This document shows, piece by piece, positions 1-6,180 of a stretch of DNA of 16,717 bases. The notes beneath the pieces were generated by a model, which made no database searches, was not told where the DNA came from, and saw only the letters and a program-made list of their open reading frames with translations. The stretch comes from Savagea sp. (GTDB lineage Bacteria > Bacillota > Bacilli > Bacillales_A > Planococcaceae): contig JASLHQ010000122.1 of the NCBI GenBank assembly GCA_030152265.1, forward strand, positions 1 to 16,717. The letters are read 5' to 3'. The translations under genes and the position numbers were made by a program. How positions within the stretch are numbered: position 1 is the stretch's first letter; each line of letters opens with the position of its first letter.

Positions 1-117
1 GTCCGGAAGGAAGCAGCATTAAGTGGATCATTTCATGTGCCGCGGGGCAGCCTAGGCTGAGCTGGCGACATGAGTAACGTCTATGTGCGGTCGTCGACGG
101 AAGGTGCGCGGCATAAT
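1..117 (+). ncRNA. ffs: Signal recognition particle RNA (scRNA), 3' part
   Basis: The window opens inside the conserved SRP RNA. GTCCGGAAGGAAGCAGC at the very start is the hallmark of the domain IV hairpin that binds Ffh. The following stretch (GTGCCGCGGGGCAGCCTAG, then GGTGCGCGGC near 104-113) resembles the 3' half of the long Bacillus-type SRP RNA, which also carries an Alu-like domain. The 5' half lies outside the window. The RNA forms the SRP with Ffh and targets membrane proteins to FtsY and the translocon. Its place just upstream of dnaX is as in B. subtilis. The 3' end is approximate: the mature end is probably near the A/T-rich stretch at 114-125, before the terminator. Confidence 0.93.
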
Positions 118-130
118 TAAGAATTTTCAA

Positions 131-160
131 CAGTCACTTCAGTGAGAAGTGACTGTTTTT
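131..160 (+). terminator. Rho-independent terminator after the SRP RNA
   Basis: A perfect 10-bp stem (CAGTCACTTC at 131-140 with GAAGTGACTG at 146-155) with a 5-base loop is followed directly by TTTTT. It ends the SRP RNA transcript. Confidence 0.92.
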
Positions 161-178
161 CATTTGTTGATGAGTTAT

Positions 179-221
179 AAAGTGAGCATAGAGAACATTA
201 TTCCTCATGCTCACTTTTTTT
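179..221. terminator. Hairpin at the 3' end of the small minus-strand gene
   Basis: AAAGTGAGCAT (179-189) pairs perfectly with ATGCTCACTTT (207-217). On the plus strand the hairpin is followed by T7, a good terminator and possibly a second stop for SRP RNA read-through. On the minus strand one arm lies inside the last codons of the small membrane gene and the T tract is weak (TTTAT). It may act in both directions, less efficiently on the minus strand. Confidence 0.7.
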
Positions 222-425
222 ATATTGAATATGTTTTTGGATGTAAAAGAACAATAGAAAAGAAAGAATGAGTGCAATAAATCTAAGTAGCTTCACGAAC
301 CAAGGTATGAAACCGAATATCATGGCGCACACAGCATAAGCAATCCAAGCGAAAAATGTTAAAAACAATAAAGCGGGCCGTGCTTTTCTATATTTGTATA
401 AAGGTGACTGTTTTGTGTTGGGCAA
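198..425 (-). CDS. Small two-TM membrane protein of unknown function (75 aa, TTG start)
   Basis: I do not recognise this family. The protein has a short basic N-terminus (PNTKQSPLYKYRKAR), two hydrophobic segments at about residues 17-37 and 40-60 with a short FGFIPWF-type turn between them, and a charged C-terminus ending KKSEHEE. This fits a small helical-hairpin inner-membrane protein. The frame is open to an ATG at 488, but that ATG has no ribosome-binding site. A TTG at 425 has AAGGAG eight bases upstream, so I start there. It is oriented away from dnaX and converges on the SRP RNA. The overlapping plus-strand sequence has no competing gene. The membrane topology is clear from the sequence; the function is unknown. 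Confidence 0.72.
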   Translation of the reverse strand: MPNTKQSPLYKYRKARPALLFLTFFAWIAYAVCAMIFGFIPWFVKLLRFIALILSFLLFFYIQKHIQYKKSEHEE

Positions 426-433
426 AATACTCT

Positions 434-439
434 CTCCTT
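434..439 (-). promoter_or_regulatory. Ribosome-binding site setting the TTG start of the small membrane gene
   Basis: On the minus strand AAGGAG lies 8 bases before the TTG at 425-423. The longer ATG start at 488 has no purine-rich site. Confidence 0.7.
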
Positions 440-558
440 TACGTCTTGCATAGTGAAAATTAAAATATTTTAAAGATGAATATAGCATAATGATTGTGCA
501 AATGATGGTTGTTTACGTAAATGTTCTTGCTGTTTGCAAAGTAAAAGACATGAAAAAA

Positions 559-567
559 TGGTATAAT
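559..567 (+). promoter_or_regulatory. Extended -10 promoter of the dnaX operon
   Basis: TGGTATAAT gives a perfect -10 hexamer (562-567) with the TGn extension at 559-561. No good -35 hexamer sits 16-18 bases upstream, as is common for extended -10 promoters. Transcription would start near 574, leaving a leader of about 28 bases before dnaX. Confidence 0.65.
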
Positions 568-601
568 AAACGAATGAGAAAAAAGAAAGGAAGCGACGTG
601 A

Positions 602-2317
602 ATGATTCATCAATCGTTTTATCGTGCGTATCGTCCACAAACGTTCGGAGATATGTCAGGACAAGCGTTAGTGAAGCAGACATTACAAAATGCTTTACTC
701 CACAATCGAACGACTCATGCTTATTTGTTCTCTGGACCTCGTGGGACGGGGAAGACGACGACGGCGAAAGTGTTTGCGAAAGCTTTGAACTGTGAACGTG
801 GACCAGCCCCAGAACCTTGTAATGAATGTGCGACATGCGTAAGCATTACAGAAGGTTCAAATACTGACGTCATTGAATTTGACGCTGCCTCGAACTCGCG
901 AGTGGAAGAGATGCGTGAAATTATCGGAAAAGTTCACGTAGCTCCAGCTCGGTCCCCGTATAAAGTGTACATTATTGATGAAGTGCATATGTTGTCGAAT
1001 TCGGCATTTAATGCGCTCTTAAAAACGTTAGAGGAGCCACCGAGTCATGTCGTATTCATTTTAGCGACGACTGAACCGCATAAAATTCCGCTGACAATTA
1101 TTTCACGCTGTCAACGATTCGACTTTAAGCCGTTAACGAATGAAGAAATTATCGATCGTTTATCAGTTGTTTTACATGACATTGGAGTGACCGCGGAAAA
1201 AGGAGCGCTTCAAGTGATCGCACAGGCGGCTTCTGGTGGAATGCGAGATGCGCTCAGTATGTTGGATCAAGTTGTCGCTTTCAGTAGCGATACGATTACG
1301 GTAGACGCAGCCTTGCTCGTCACAGGTTCAATTAGCGAAGATCGTTTTTACGAATTGACGGATGCGCTCGTTTCAAACGATCCGAAACGAGCATTGTCAA
1401 TCATCGATGAATTGATGCAAGAAGGGAAAGATGAACTGCGTCTCGTCGAAGATAGCATCACATTGTTCCGTGACTTTCTTCTATTGAAAACAGCGAACGA
1501 TTCTGGACATCTTTTACAAATGATTCAAGAGCCGGCGACATTTCAGTCTGTCATTGAACGGTTTACAGTAGAACAGCTATACGCTTGCATCGACGTATTC
1601 GCTCAAGCGCAACAGGAGATGCGATTTTCTAATTATGCGCGGGTGTACATCGAATCAGCTTTATTGAAAATTATCCATATGATGTCCGTCGCTCCAGTAA
1701 CAACTGCAGAAGCGCCAGTAGCCGAACATGTGCAACAACAGCTCGATGATTTACGAAAGACGGTATCCGATTTACGTCAACTTGTCGCTGACCGTCCAGC
1801 TCCTGTAAAACAAGTGAAACAAGCATCGAGAGCACCGCAACAAAAACCTGTCATTCGGGTGCCGAAAGCGAAAGTAGAAGGAGTGTTGGCGGAAGCGACG
1901 AAGCAAGACCTCGTTCAATTGCGTTCGTTATGGGCGAATTTAATGCAAGCTTTAACAAAATCGCACGCAGCACTTTTAGAAGAAACCGAACCCGTCGCAG
2001 CATCTTCGAGTGCTTTTGTGTTAAAATTCAATTATGATATTCATTGTTCTATTGCCCTTGAAAAAGAACTGTTGCGAGATGAACTGTTGCGCACGTTACA
2101 ACAGTTTTTACAAAAACCGTATGATGTCATTTACGTTCCAGAAGAACAGTGGCAAAAAATTCGGTCTGAATTTATCGCAACGAAGATGAATCGCTCAGAA
2201 GAAGTAGAAGAACAAGCAGAAGAAGCTTTTGAAATGCATGATGTGGCAGATGAACAAGAGCATATCGTTCAAGCGACTGAATTGTTTGGAGATATCGTAA
2301 CAGTCGTCGACGAATAA
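602..2317 (+). CDS. dnaX: DNA polymerase III subunits gamma/tau
   Basis: DnaX is the ATPase of the clamp-loader complex; it loads the beta clamp and links the leading- and lagging-strand polymerases to the helicase. The 571 residues are close to the B. subtilis length. Visible motifs are Walker A GPRGTGKT (45-52), zinc-module cysteines C64, C73, C76 and C79, Walker B IIDEVH (124-129), sensor 1 ATTEP (155-159) and the SRC motif with the arginine finger (168-170). A basic, proline-rich linker at about 385-425 leads to the tau-specific C-terminal domain (HAALLEETEPVAA and after). The ATG at 602 follows GGAAG. The next gene starts 24 bases after the stop. No convincing programmed-frameshift site was seen, so only tau is expected. 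Confidence 0.98.
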   Translation: MIHQSFYRAYRPQTFGDMSGQALVKQTLQNALLHNRTTHAYLFSGPRGTGKTTTAKVFAKALNCERGPAPEPCNECATCVSITEGSNTDVIEFDAASNSRVEEMREIIGKVHVAPARSPYKVYIIDEVHMLSNSAFNALLKTLEEPPSHVVFILATTEPHKIPLTIISRCQRFDFKPLTNEEIIDRLSVVLHDIGVTAEKGALQVIAQAASGGMRDALSMLDQVVAFSSDTITVDAALLVTGSISEDRFYELTDALVSNDPKRALSIIDELMQEGKDELRLVEDSITLFRDFLLLKTANDSGHLLQMIQEPATFQSVIERFTVEQLYACIDVFAQAQQEMRFSNYARVYIESALLKIIHMMSVAPVTTAEAPVAEHVQQQLDDLRKTVSDLRQLVADRPAPVKQVKQASRAPQQKPVIRVPKAKVEGVLAEATKQDLVQLRSLWANLMQALTKSHAALLEETEPVAASSSAFVLKFNYDIHCSIALEKELLRDELLRTLQQFLQKPYDVIYVPEEQWQKIRSEFIATKMNRSEEVEEQAEEAFEMHDVADEQEHIVQATELFGDIVTVVDE

Positions 2318-2325
2318 AAATTAAT

Positions 2326-2332
2326 GAGGAGG
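2326..2332 (+). promoter_or_regulatory. Ribosome-binding site setting the ybaB start
   Basis: GAGGAGG ends 9 bases before the ATG at 2342. The upstream in-frame ATG at 2324 overlaps this site, so it cannot be the start that the site serves. Confidence 0.9.
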
Positions 2333-2341
2333 CATACAATT

Positions 2342-2662
2342 ATGCGTGGTATGGGAAATATGCAAGGTATGATGAAACAAATGCAAAAAATGCAAAAGAA
2401 AATGACAGAAGCTCAAGAAAAATTAGGTGAAGAGCGTATCGTCGGAGAAGCGGGAAATGGTATGGTGAAAGTGACGGTTTCAGGACATCGTGAAGTGCTC
2501 GATATCGAAATCGATCCGGAATTAGCAGATCCAGAAGATGTGGAAATGTTACAAGACATTATCATTATCGCAACGAATGACGCATTGAAAAAAGCGGAAC
2601 AATTGTCTGAAAGCACGATGGGACAATTTACGAAAGGCTTAAATTTACCAGGAATGTTCTAG
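2342..2662 (+). CDS. ybaB: YbaB/EbfC family nucleoid-associated protein
   Basis: This is the YaaK/YbaB/EbfC family, a small dimeric DNA-binding protein almost always encoded between dnaX and recR. The chosen 106-residue product starts MRGMGNMQ. It has the methionine- and lysine-rich N-terminal helix (QGMMKQMQKMQKKM), the central beta segment with GNGMVKVTVSG, and the conserved tail GQFTKGLNLPGMF. B. subtilis YaaK has about 107 residues. Starting at 2324 would add six residues made from the ribosome-binding site itself, so I rejected it. The stop codon overlaps the recR ribosome-binding site, implying close co-translation. The precise role of the family (DNA bridging, transcription modulation, a link to RecR repair) is not settled. 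Confidence 0.96.
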   Translation: MRGMGNMQGMMKQMQKMQKKMTEAQEKLGEERIVGEAGNGMVKVTVSGHREVLDIEIDPELADPEDVEMLQDIIIIATNDALKKAEQLSESTMGQFTKGLNLPGMF

Positions 2663-2672
2663 GAGGCGTCCA

Positions 2673-3269
2673 ATGCATTATCCAGAACCGATTTCAAAGT
2701 TGATTGATAGTTTTATGAAACTGCCGACAATCGGCCCGAAAACAGCGAGTCGTCTCGCTTTTTTCGTTTTAAATATGGAAGAAGATACAGTGCTCGACTT
2801 TGCGAAAGCACTCGTCGATGCGAAACGAAATATTCATTTCTGCTCGGTTTGTGGGCATATTACGGATGTAGATCCTTGTCACATATGTCAAGATCAATCG
2901 CGAGATGAGTCGATGATTTGTGTCGTCCAAGATCCGAAAGATGTCATCGCGATGGAAAAAATGCGCGATTATAATGGTCGTTATCACGTTTTACATGGCG
3001 CCATTTCACCGATGGACGGAGTAGGTCCTGAAGATATTAACGTGCCTAGTTTGTTGACGCGCCTTCAAGACGAGCGCGTACAAGAACTTATTTTAGCGAC
3101 GAACCCGACAGTAGAAGGAGAAGCGACAGCGATGTATATTTCGCGTCTCGTCAAACCATCCGGCATTAAAACGACACGAATTGCGCACGGCTTACCGGTT
3201 GGAGGCGACTTAGAGTATGCGGATGAAGTGACGCTCTCTAAAGCGATTGAAGGGCGGCGAGAATTATAA
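2673..3269 (+). CDS. recR: Recombination mediator protein RecR
   Basis: RecR acts with RecO (and RecF) to load RecA on SSB-coated single-stranded DNA during gap repair. The 198 residues equal the usual family length. The N-terminal helix-hairpin-helix lies at about 10-30 (LPTIGPKTASRLAF). The zinc finger uses C57, C60, C69 and C72 (CSVC...CHIC). The Toprim domain follows (about 80-175), with TNPTVEGEATA carrying its acidic residue, then the C-terminal HGLPVGGDLEYAD segment. Its AGGAGG site (2661-2666) begins inside the ybaB stop. The stop overlaps the next start by one base (TAATG). Confidence 0.98.
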   Translation: MHYPEPISKLIDSFMKLPTIGPKTASRLAFFVLNMEEDTVLDFAKALVDAKRNIHFCSVCGHITDVDPCHICQDQSRDESMICVVQDPKDVIAMEKMRDYNGRYHVLHGAISPMDGVGPEDINVPSLLTRLQDERVQELILATNPTVEGEATAMYISRLVKPSGIKTTRIAHGLPVGGDLEYADEVTLSKAIEGRREL

Positions 3270-3496
3270 TGTTTCGTCTATTTCGTAAACGTTCAGTCCG
3301 TCAAGAATTTGACGAACGTTTTATGACTTTAATGTATGAGTTAAAAGAAGAGTGGGAACAAGCCCGCGAACTAGAAGAACTTGTACGTGATTACGATGAA
3401 CAAGTCATCGCCAAGCGAAAAATAGCAGAAAGTAAATATTTTTACATGTTTAAAGAAGCGAGAGAACGCAATATTCGTTTGAATCGTCGTTTTTGA
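3269..3496 (+). CDS. yaaL: DUF2508 family protein, YaaL-like (75 aa)
   Basis: This small, highly charged cytoplasmic protein matches YaaL (DUF2508) in size, in the RQEFDERFMTLMYELKEEW core and in position after recR. It is predicted mostly helical, with many alternating acidic and basic residues and no membrane segment or known catalytic motif. Its function is unknown. The start overlaps the recR stop (TAATG) and only a weak site precedes it, so it is probably translated by coupling. In B. subtilis bofA follows; here a terminator begins just past the stop. Confidence 0.9.
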   Translation: MFRLFRKRSVRQEFDERFMTLMYELKEEWEQARELEELVRDYDEQVIAKRKIAESKYFYMFKEARERNIRLNRRF

Positions 3497-3535
3497 AAGC
3501 TATCACAATCGGATAACGGTTGTGATAGCTTTTTT
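3497..3535 (+). terminator. Terminator of the dnaX-yaaL operon
   Basis: AAGCTATCACAA (3497-3508) pairs perfectly with TTGTGATAGCTT (3520-3531), giving a 12-bp stem followed by a T tract. It starts one base after the yaaL stop. Confidence 0.93.
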
Positions 3536-3589
3536 AGTATAGATGATCCCCTATCGTATCGTGTGCGAAATAAAAGTATGTGATGTAAA

Positions 3590-3598
3590 ATTCATATT
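3590..3598 (+). promoter_or_regulatory. Possible HssR half-site near the hssR promoter
   Basis: ATTCATATT matches 8 of 9 positions of the staphylococcal HssR half-site GTTCATATT as I remember it. It abuts a possible -10 box TAAAAT (3586-3591). I see no second copy 11 bases away on either side, and AT-rich sequence can give this by chance. Confidence 0.3.
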
Positions 3599-3617
3599 AA
3601 CAACGTATGGTGGAAAG

Positions 3618-3623
3618 AAGGAG
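3618..3623 (+). promoter_or_regulatory. Ribosome-binding site setting the hssR start
   Basis: AAGGAG lies 8 bases before ATG 3632. The upstream in-frame GTG at 3623 overlaps the last base of this site and is therefore unlikely to be the start. Confidence 0.85.
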
Positions 3624-3631
3624 TGAATGAG

Positions 3632-4306
3632 ATGAAAATATTAGTAGTAGATGATGATCGTCACATTGTAGAATTAGTTTCGATTCATTTACAAGAAGCG
3701 GGTTACAAAGTGATGAAAGCATATGATGGGGAAGAAGCTCTCACATTAATAGAAGATGAAATTCCAGATCTCGCCATCGTTGATGTGATGATGCCGAAGA
3801 TGGACGGTTACACATTGACGAAAGAATTGCGGGCTTATGACGATATTCCAGTACTTATGCTGACAGCAAAAGGAGAATTAGAAGATAAAGAGCGCGGATT
3901 TACAGCAGGTACCGATGATTATGTCGTCAAACCGTTTGAACCACAAGAATTATTGTTCCGTGTTCGTGCCATTTTACGTCGCTATGACAAGGCAACGGAC
4001 GACCAAATTGTCGCAGGTCCATTAAAAATTGATCGTCAGCGCTATGAAGTACACATTCAAAATAAAACTTTTTTACTCCCCTTGAAAGAATTTGATTTAC
4101 TTTCGTTACTCGCTTCTCGACCAGGTCACGTATATGCGCGTGATTTTTTAATCGAGCGCGTGTGGGGATATGATTACGAAGGGGATGAACAGACGTTAAA
4201 CGTTCATATTAAACGTTTACGTGATAAGTTAGCTCCGTTTGAAGATGAAGTGAAAATTGTGACGATGCGTGGCGTCGGATACAAATTTGAGGTTGTGGGC
4301 GAATGA
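3632..4306 (+). CDS. hssR: HssR-like heme-responsive response regulator (OmpR family)
   Basis: The 224-residue protein has a receiver domain (about 1-115) and an OmpR/PhoB winged-helix domain (about 125-224). Receiver residues are the acidic pair D7/D8, phospho-acceptor D51 (LAIVDVMMPKMDG), T78 and K100 (DDYVVKPFE). Resemblance to staphylococcal HssR goes beyond the family average: PQELLFRVRAILRRY in the receiver end, GYDYEGDEQTLNVHIKRLR in the recognition region, and the RPGHVYARDFLIERVWG block. HssR activates the HrtAB heme exporter in Staphylococcus and Bacillus. The gene overlaps the kinase gene by ATGA. I start at ATG 3632, giving MKILVVDDD, because of the well-placed AAGGAG. Assignment as a response regulator is certain; the HssR subtype is likely, from remembered sequence similarity. 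Confidence 0.88.
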   Translation: MKILVVDDDRHIVELVSIHLQEAGYKVMKAYDGEEALTLIEDEIPDLAIVDVMMPKMDGYTLTKELRAYDDIPVLMLTAKGELEDKERGFTAGTDDYVVKPFEPQELLFRVRAILRRYDKATDDQIVAGPLKIDRQRYEVHIQNKTFLLPLKEFDLLSLLASRPGHVYARDFLIERVWGYDYEGDEQTLNVHIKRLRDKLAPFEDEVKIVTMRGVGYKFEVVGE

Positions 4307-5688
4307 AATCATTGTACGGAAAATTTTTAGCGATGACTGCGATCATTATGGTGATGAGTACAGTCATCGCCTTTTTAATCGTCAATACGTATTATCATCA
4401 AAATATGAAGGAAGAAAATTCAGCGAAAAATATATCGATTGTCCAACAAATCGCGACATATATTGAATCGGAACAACCGCCTAACTTGGAGTTCTTTTTA
4501 CGTACGGAAGCCGCAGTCGGTTATAAGCTCGTACTCGTTTCACCGACTGAAGAAATTGAATTTTTCGGAGCTCCTTTTCGCGAGCACAATTTAGCGCAAG
4601 AAGCGATTGACCAAGTGTTGGACGGACAAGTGTACAACGGTATGCAAAACTTCCCAACGGAAACGTTTATGACGGGCTTTTTCGCAGATGAGTCATCGAA
4701 TACGGTCGGCAGTCCCGTTTTATATCAAGGGGAGCGGTATGCTTTATTTTTACGTCCTGATATTAAACTATTGTTTACGGAAGTTCATCTATTGTTAGGT
4801 GGAATGGTTATCGTCATCGCAATCATTAGCTTTTTAGCGATGTTATTTTTCGCGAAAAAATTAATCGATCCGATTACAGAATTAACGAAGGCGACGAAAC
4901 AAATTGGCGATGAAAAATTTGTTGAGTCACTTGATATCGCACGACAAGATGAGATCGGGCAACTCGCGCAAAGTTTCAGCAAGATGGTGGAAAGTTTAAA
5001 AGAAAATGATCAAATGCGAAAACAGTTCATTAGTGACGTATCCCACGATTTTCAGTCTCCATTACTAAATATTAAAGGGTATGCATCTTTATTAAACAAA
5101 GGTGACGTTGATGAGAGAATGCGTCAACAATACGCATCGATTATTGAATCTGAAACAGAACGGTTGTCGACGTTGACAAAGCAACTGCTGTTGTTAACTT
5201 CACTCGATCAATTAAAAACTCCTCTTCAAAGAAAAACGTATGCTTTAGACGAACAAATAAGAGAAGTTGTGCGCAACTATCAGTGGCAAATTGTGAGTAA
5301 AGAGTTGTCATTGGAGCTTGAAGTAGAGCCGATAAATTATAAAGGCGATCCCGCTTTTTTAGAAAAAGTGTGGGATAATCTCATTTCCAATGCGGTGAAA
5401 TATACAGAGCAAGGAAGCATTCGAATTTCATTAAAAGAGCTTTCAAATGACGTTGTATTTTGCATTGAAGATAGCGGTATCGGTATTGCAAAAGAACATA
5501 TGCCTCAATTGTTCGAACGTTTTTACCGAGCGGATTCTTCAAGAACGAAAGAAATTGAAGGGACGGGTCTCGGTTTAGCAATCGTTCAGCAAGTGGTCGA
5601 ACTGCACGGGGGAACGATCGATATGAAGAGCGAATTGAACAAAGGAACAAGGATCACCGTCTGTTTGCCAAAGAAAGATGAAAAATAA
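4303..5688 (+). CDS. hssS: HssS-like heme-sensing sensor histidine kinase
   Basis: The 461-residue kinase has TM1 (about 9-28), an extracellular sensor (about 29-160), TM2 (about 163-184), a HAMP domain (about 185-238), HisKA with phospho-acceptor H248 (SDVSHDF), an N box with N363 (DNLISNAVKYT), a G1 box (DSGIGI, 390-395) and a G2 box (GTGLGL, 420-425). The sensor shares small blocks with staphylococcal HssS: NTYYHQN after TM1, FFGAPFRE (87-94), FMTGFF (122-127) with NTVG, and FLRPDI before TM2. These support HssS rather than a generic kinase. The protein should sense excess heme, or heme-induced membrane damage, and phosphorylate HssR. The start overlaps the hssR stop (ATGA). No hrtAB genes follow, which is unusual. 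Confidence 0.88.
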   Translation: MKSLYGKFLAMTAIIMVMSTVIAFLIVNTYYHQNMKEENSAKNISIVQQIATYIESEQPPNLEFFLRTEAAVGYKLVLVSPTEEIEFFGAPFREHNLAQEAIDQVLDGQVYNGMQNFPTETFMTGFFADESSNTVGSPVLYQGERYALFLRPDIKLLFTEVHLLLGGMVIVIAIISFLAMLFFAKKLIDPITELTKATKQIGDEKFVESLDIARQDEIGQLAQSFSKMVESLKENDQMRKQFISDVSHDFQSPLLNIKGYASLLNKGDVDERMRQQYASIIESETERLSTLTKQLLLLTSLDQLKTPLQRKTYALDEQIREVVRNYQWQIVSKELSLELEVEPINYKGDPAFLEKVWDNLISNAVKYTEQGSIRISLKELSNDVVFCIEDSGIGIAKEHMPQLFERFYRADSSRTKEIEGTGLGLAIVQQVVELHGGTIDMKSELNKGTRITVCLPKKDEK

Positions 5689-5705
5689 TATTATGTTTAA
5701 GTTCG

Positions 5706-5725
5706 GTTCACTCTCCGTTCATGTA
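5706..5725 (+). promoter_or_regulatory. Candidate HssR direct-repeat operator before the COX1-like/MMPL genes
   Basis: GTTCA at 5706-5710 is repeated at 5717-5721, an exact 11-bp period as expected for a tandem OmpR/PhoB-type dimer. The second copy reads GTTCATGTA, 7 of 9 matches to the HssR half-site GTTCATATT known upstream of hrtAB (from memory). The first copy keeps only the GTTCA core. It lies 51 bases before the start of the COX1-like gene, a normal place for an activator site. Confidence 0.5.
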
Positions 5726-5735
5726 GAAATTTTAA

Positions 5736-5749
5736 ACTGTGAATACAGT
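5736..5749. repeat. Short dyad ACTGT-N4-ACAGT
   Basis: A perfect 5-bp inverted repeat (5736-5740 and 5745-5749) lies 10 bases after the direct repeat. It contains TACAGT (5744-5749), which could serve as a weak -10 box. It may be a binding site or chance. Confidence 0.35.
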
Positions 5750-5775
5750 GTGAAGTAGGAGGAGAGGAAATCGGT

Positions 5776-6180
5776 ATGTTACAACAAACATGGAGTATAC
5801 GTTTAATTCGTATTTCAGCAATTTTTGGTTTAATCGGCGCAGTGCTCGGTTCACATATGGCTGGATCTGGTTCTTACGGATTCCGACCAATTCACGCCCA
5901 CATTTTATTAGTCGGGTGGTTATCCGTTTTCGCGTGGGGAGCATTTTACCGCATCTTTAAAGTGCGTGCTTCTAAATTAATTTCAGCTCACGGATGGACA
6001 GGCATTATCGGTTCAATCGGCTTAACAGCTGGTATGTGGCTTCAATTTTTAAAGCCGTTCAACGTGAATGAAACAATCGCGTTAATTTTTTATATCGTAG
6101 GCGGTTCTATTTTATTAATTAGTTTCGCTCTATTCATCGTCATTACTTTTTTAATTGAAAAGGATGAGAAGTTAGTATGA
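5776..6180 (+). CDS. Small four-TM cytochrome-c-oxidase-subunit-I-like protein
   Basis: The 134-residue protein has four membrane segments at about 11-30, 40-60, 72-92 and 100-126, and little else. It resembles the short 'cytochrome-c oxidase' proteins seen in many Bacillales, which look like part of heme-copper oxidase subunit I. The signature is RPIHAHILLVGW (37-48) followed by FAWGAFYRIF, where H40 and H42 lie like heme-ligand histidines in helix 2 of COX1/NorB. Further histidines are H27 and H72. It is far too short for a catalytic subunit, which has 12 helices. Binding of heme or a metal is inference. GGAGAGG precedes the ATG by 8 bases. The stop overlaps the MMPL start by ATGA, so the two are translationally coupled. 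Confidence 0.75.
   Translation: MLQQTWSIRLIRISAIFGLIGAVLGSHMAGSGSYGFRPIHAHILLVGWLSVFAWGAFYRIFKVRASKLISAHGWTGIIGSIGLTAGMWLQFLKPFNVNETIALIFYIVGGSILLISFALFIVITFLIEKDEKLV

Noticed and set aside
426..488. ATG at 488 as the start of the small minus-strand membrane protein
   Set aside because: No ribosome-binding site; AAGGAG inside this stretch points to the TTG at 425.
490..836. Open frames on both strands overlapping the start of dnaX
   Set aside because: They overlap the certain dnaX coding region or its promoter, have unlikely composition and lack binding sites; they are shadow frames.
2151..2161. A-rich run in dnaX as a programmed frameshift site for gamma
   Set aside because: It is near the C-terminus, so a shift would not yield a gamma-sized product, and I saw no supporting stem or upstream binding site.
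2324..2341. Longer ybaB start beginning MRRHTIMRG
   Set aside because: This ATG overlaps the GAGGAGG ribosome-binding site of the ATG at 2342; the added residues are not part of the family N-terminus.
3623..3631. GTG start for hssR beginning MNEMKIL
   Set aside because: The GTG overlaps the AAGGAG site that is ideally placed for ATG 3632.
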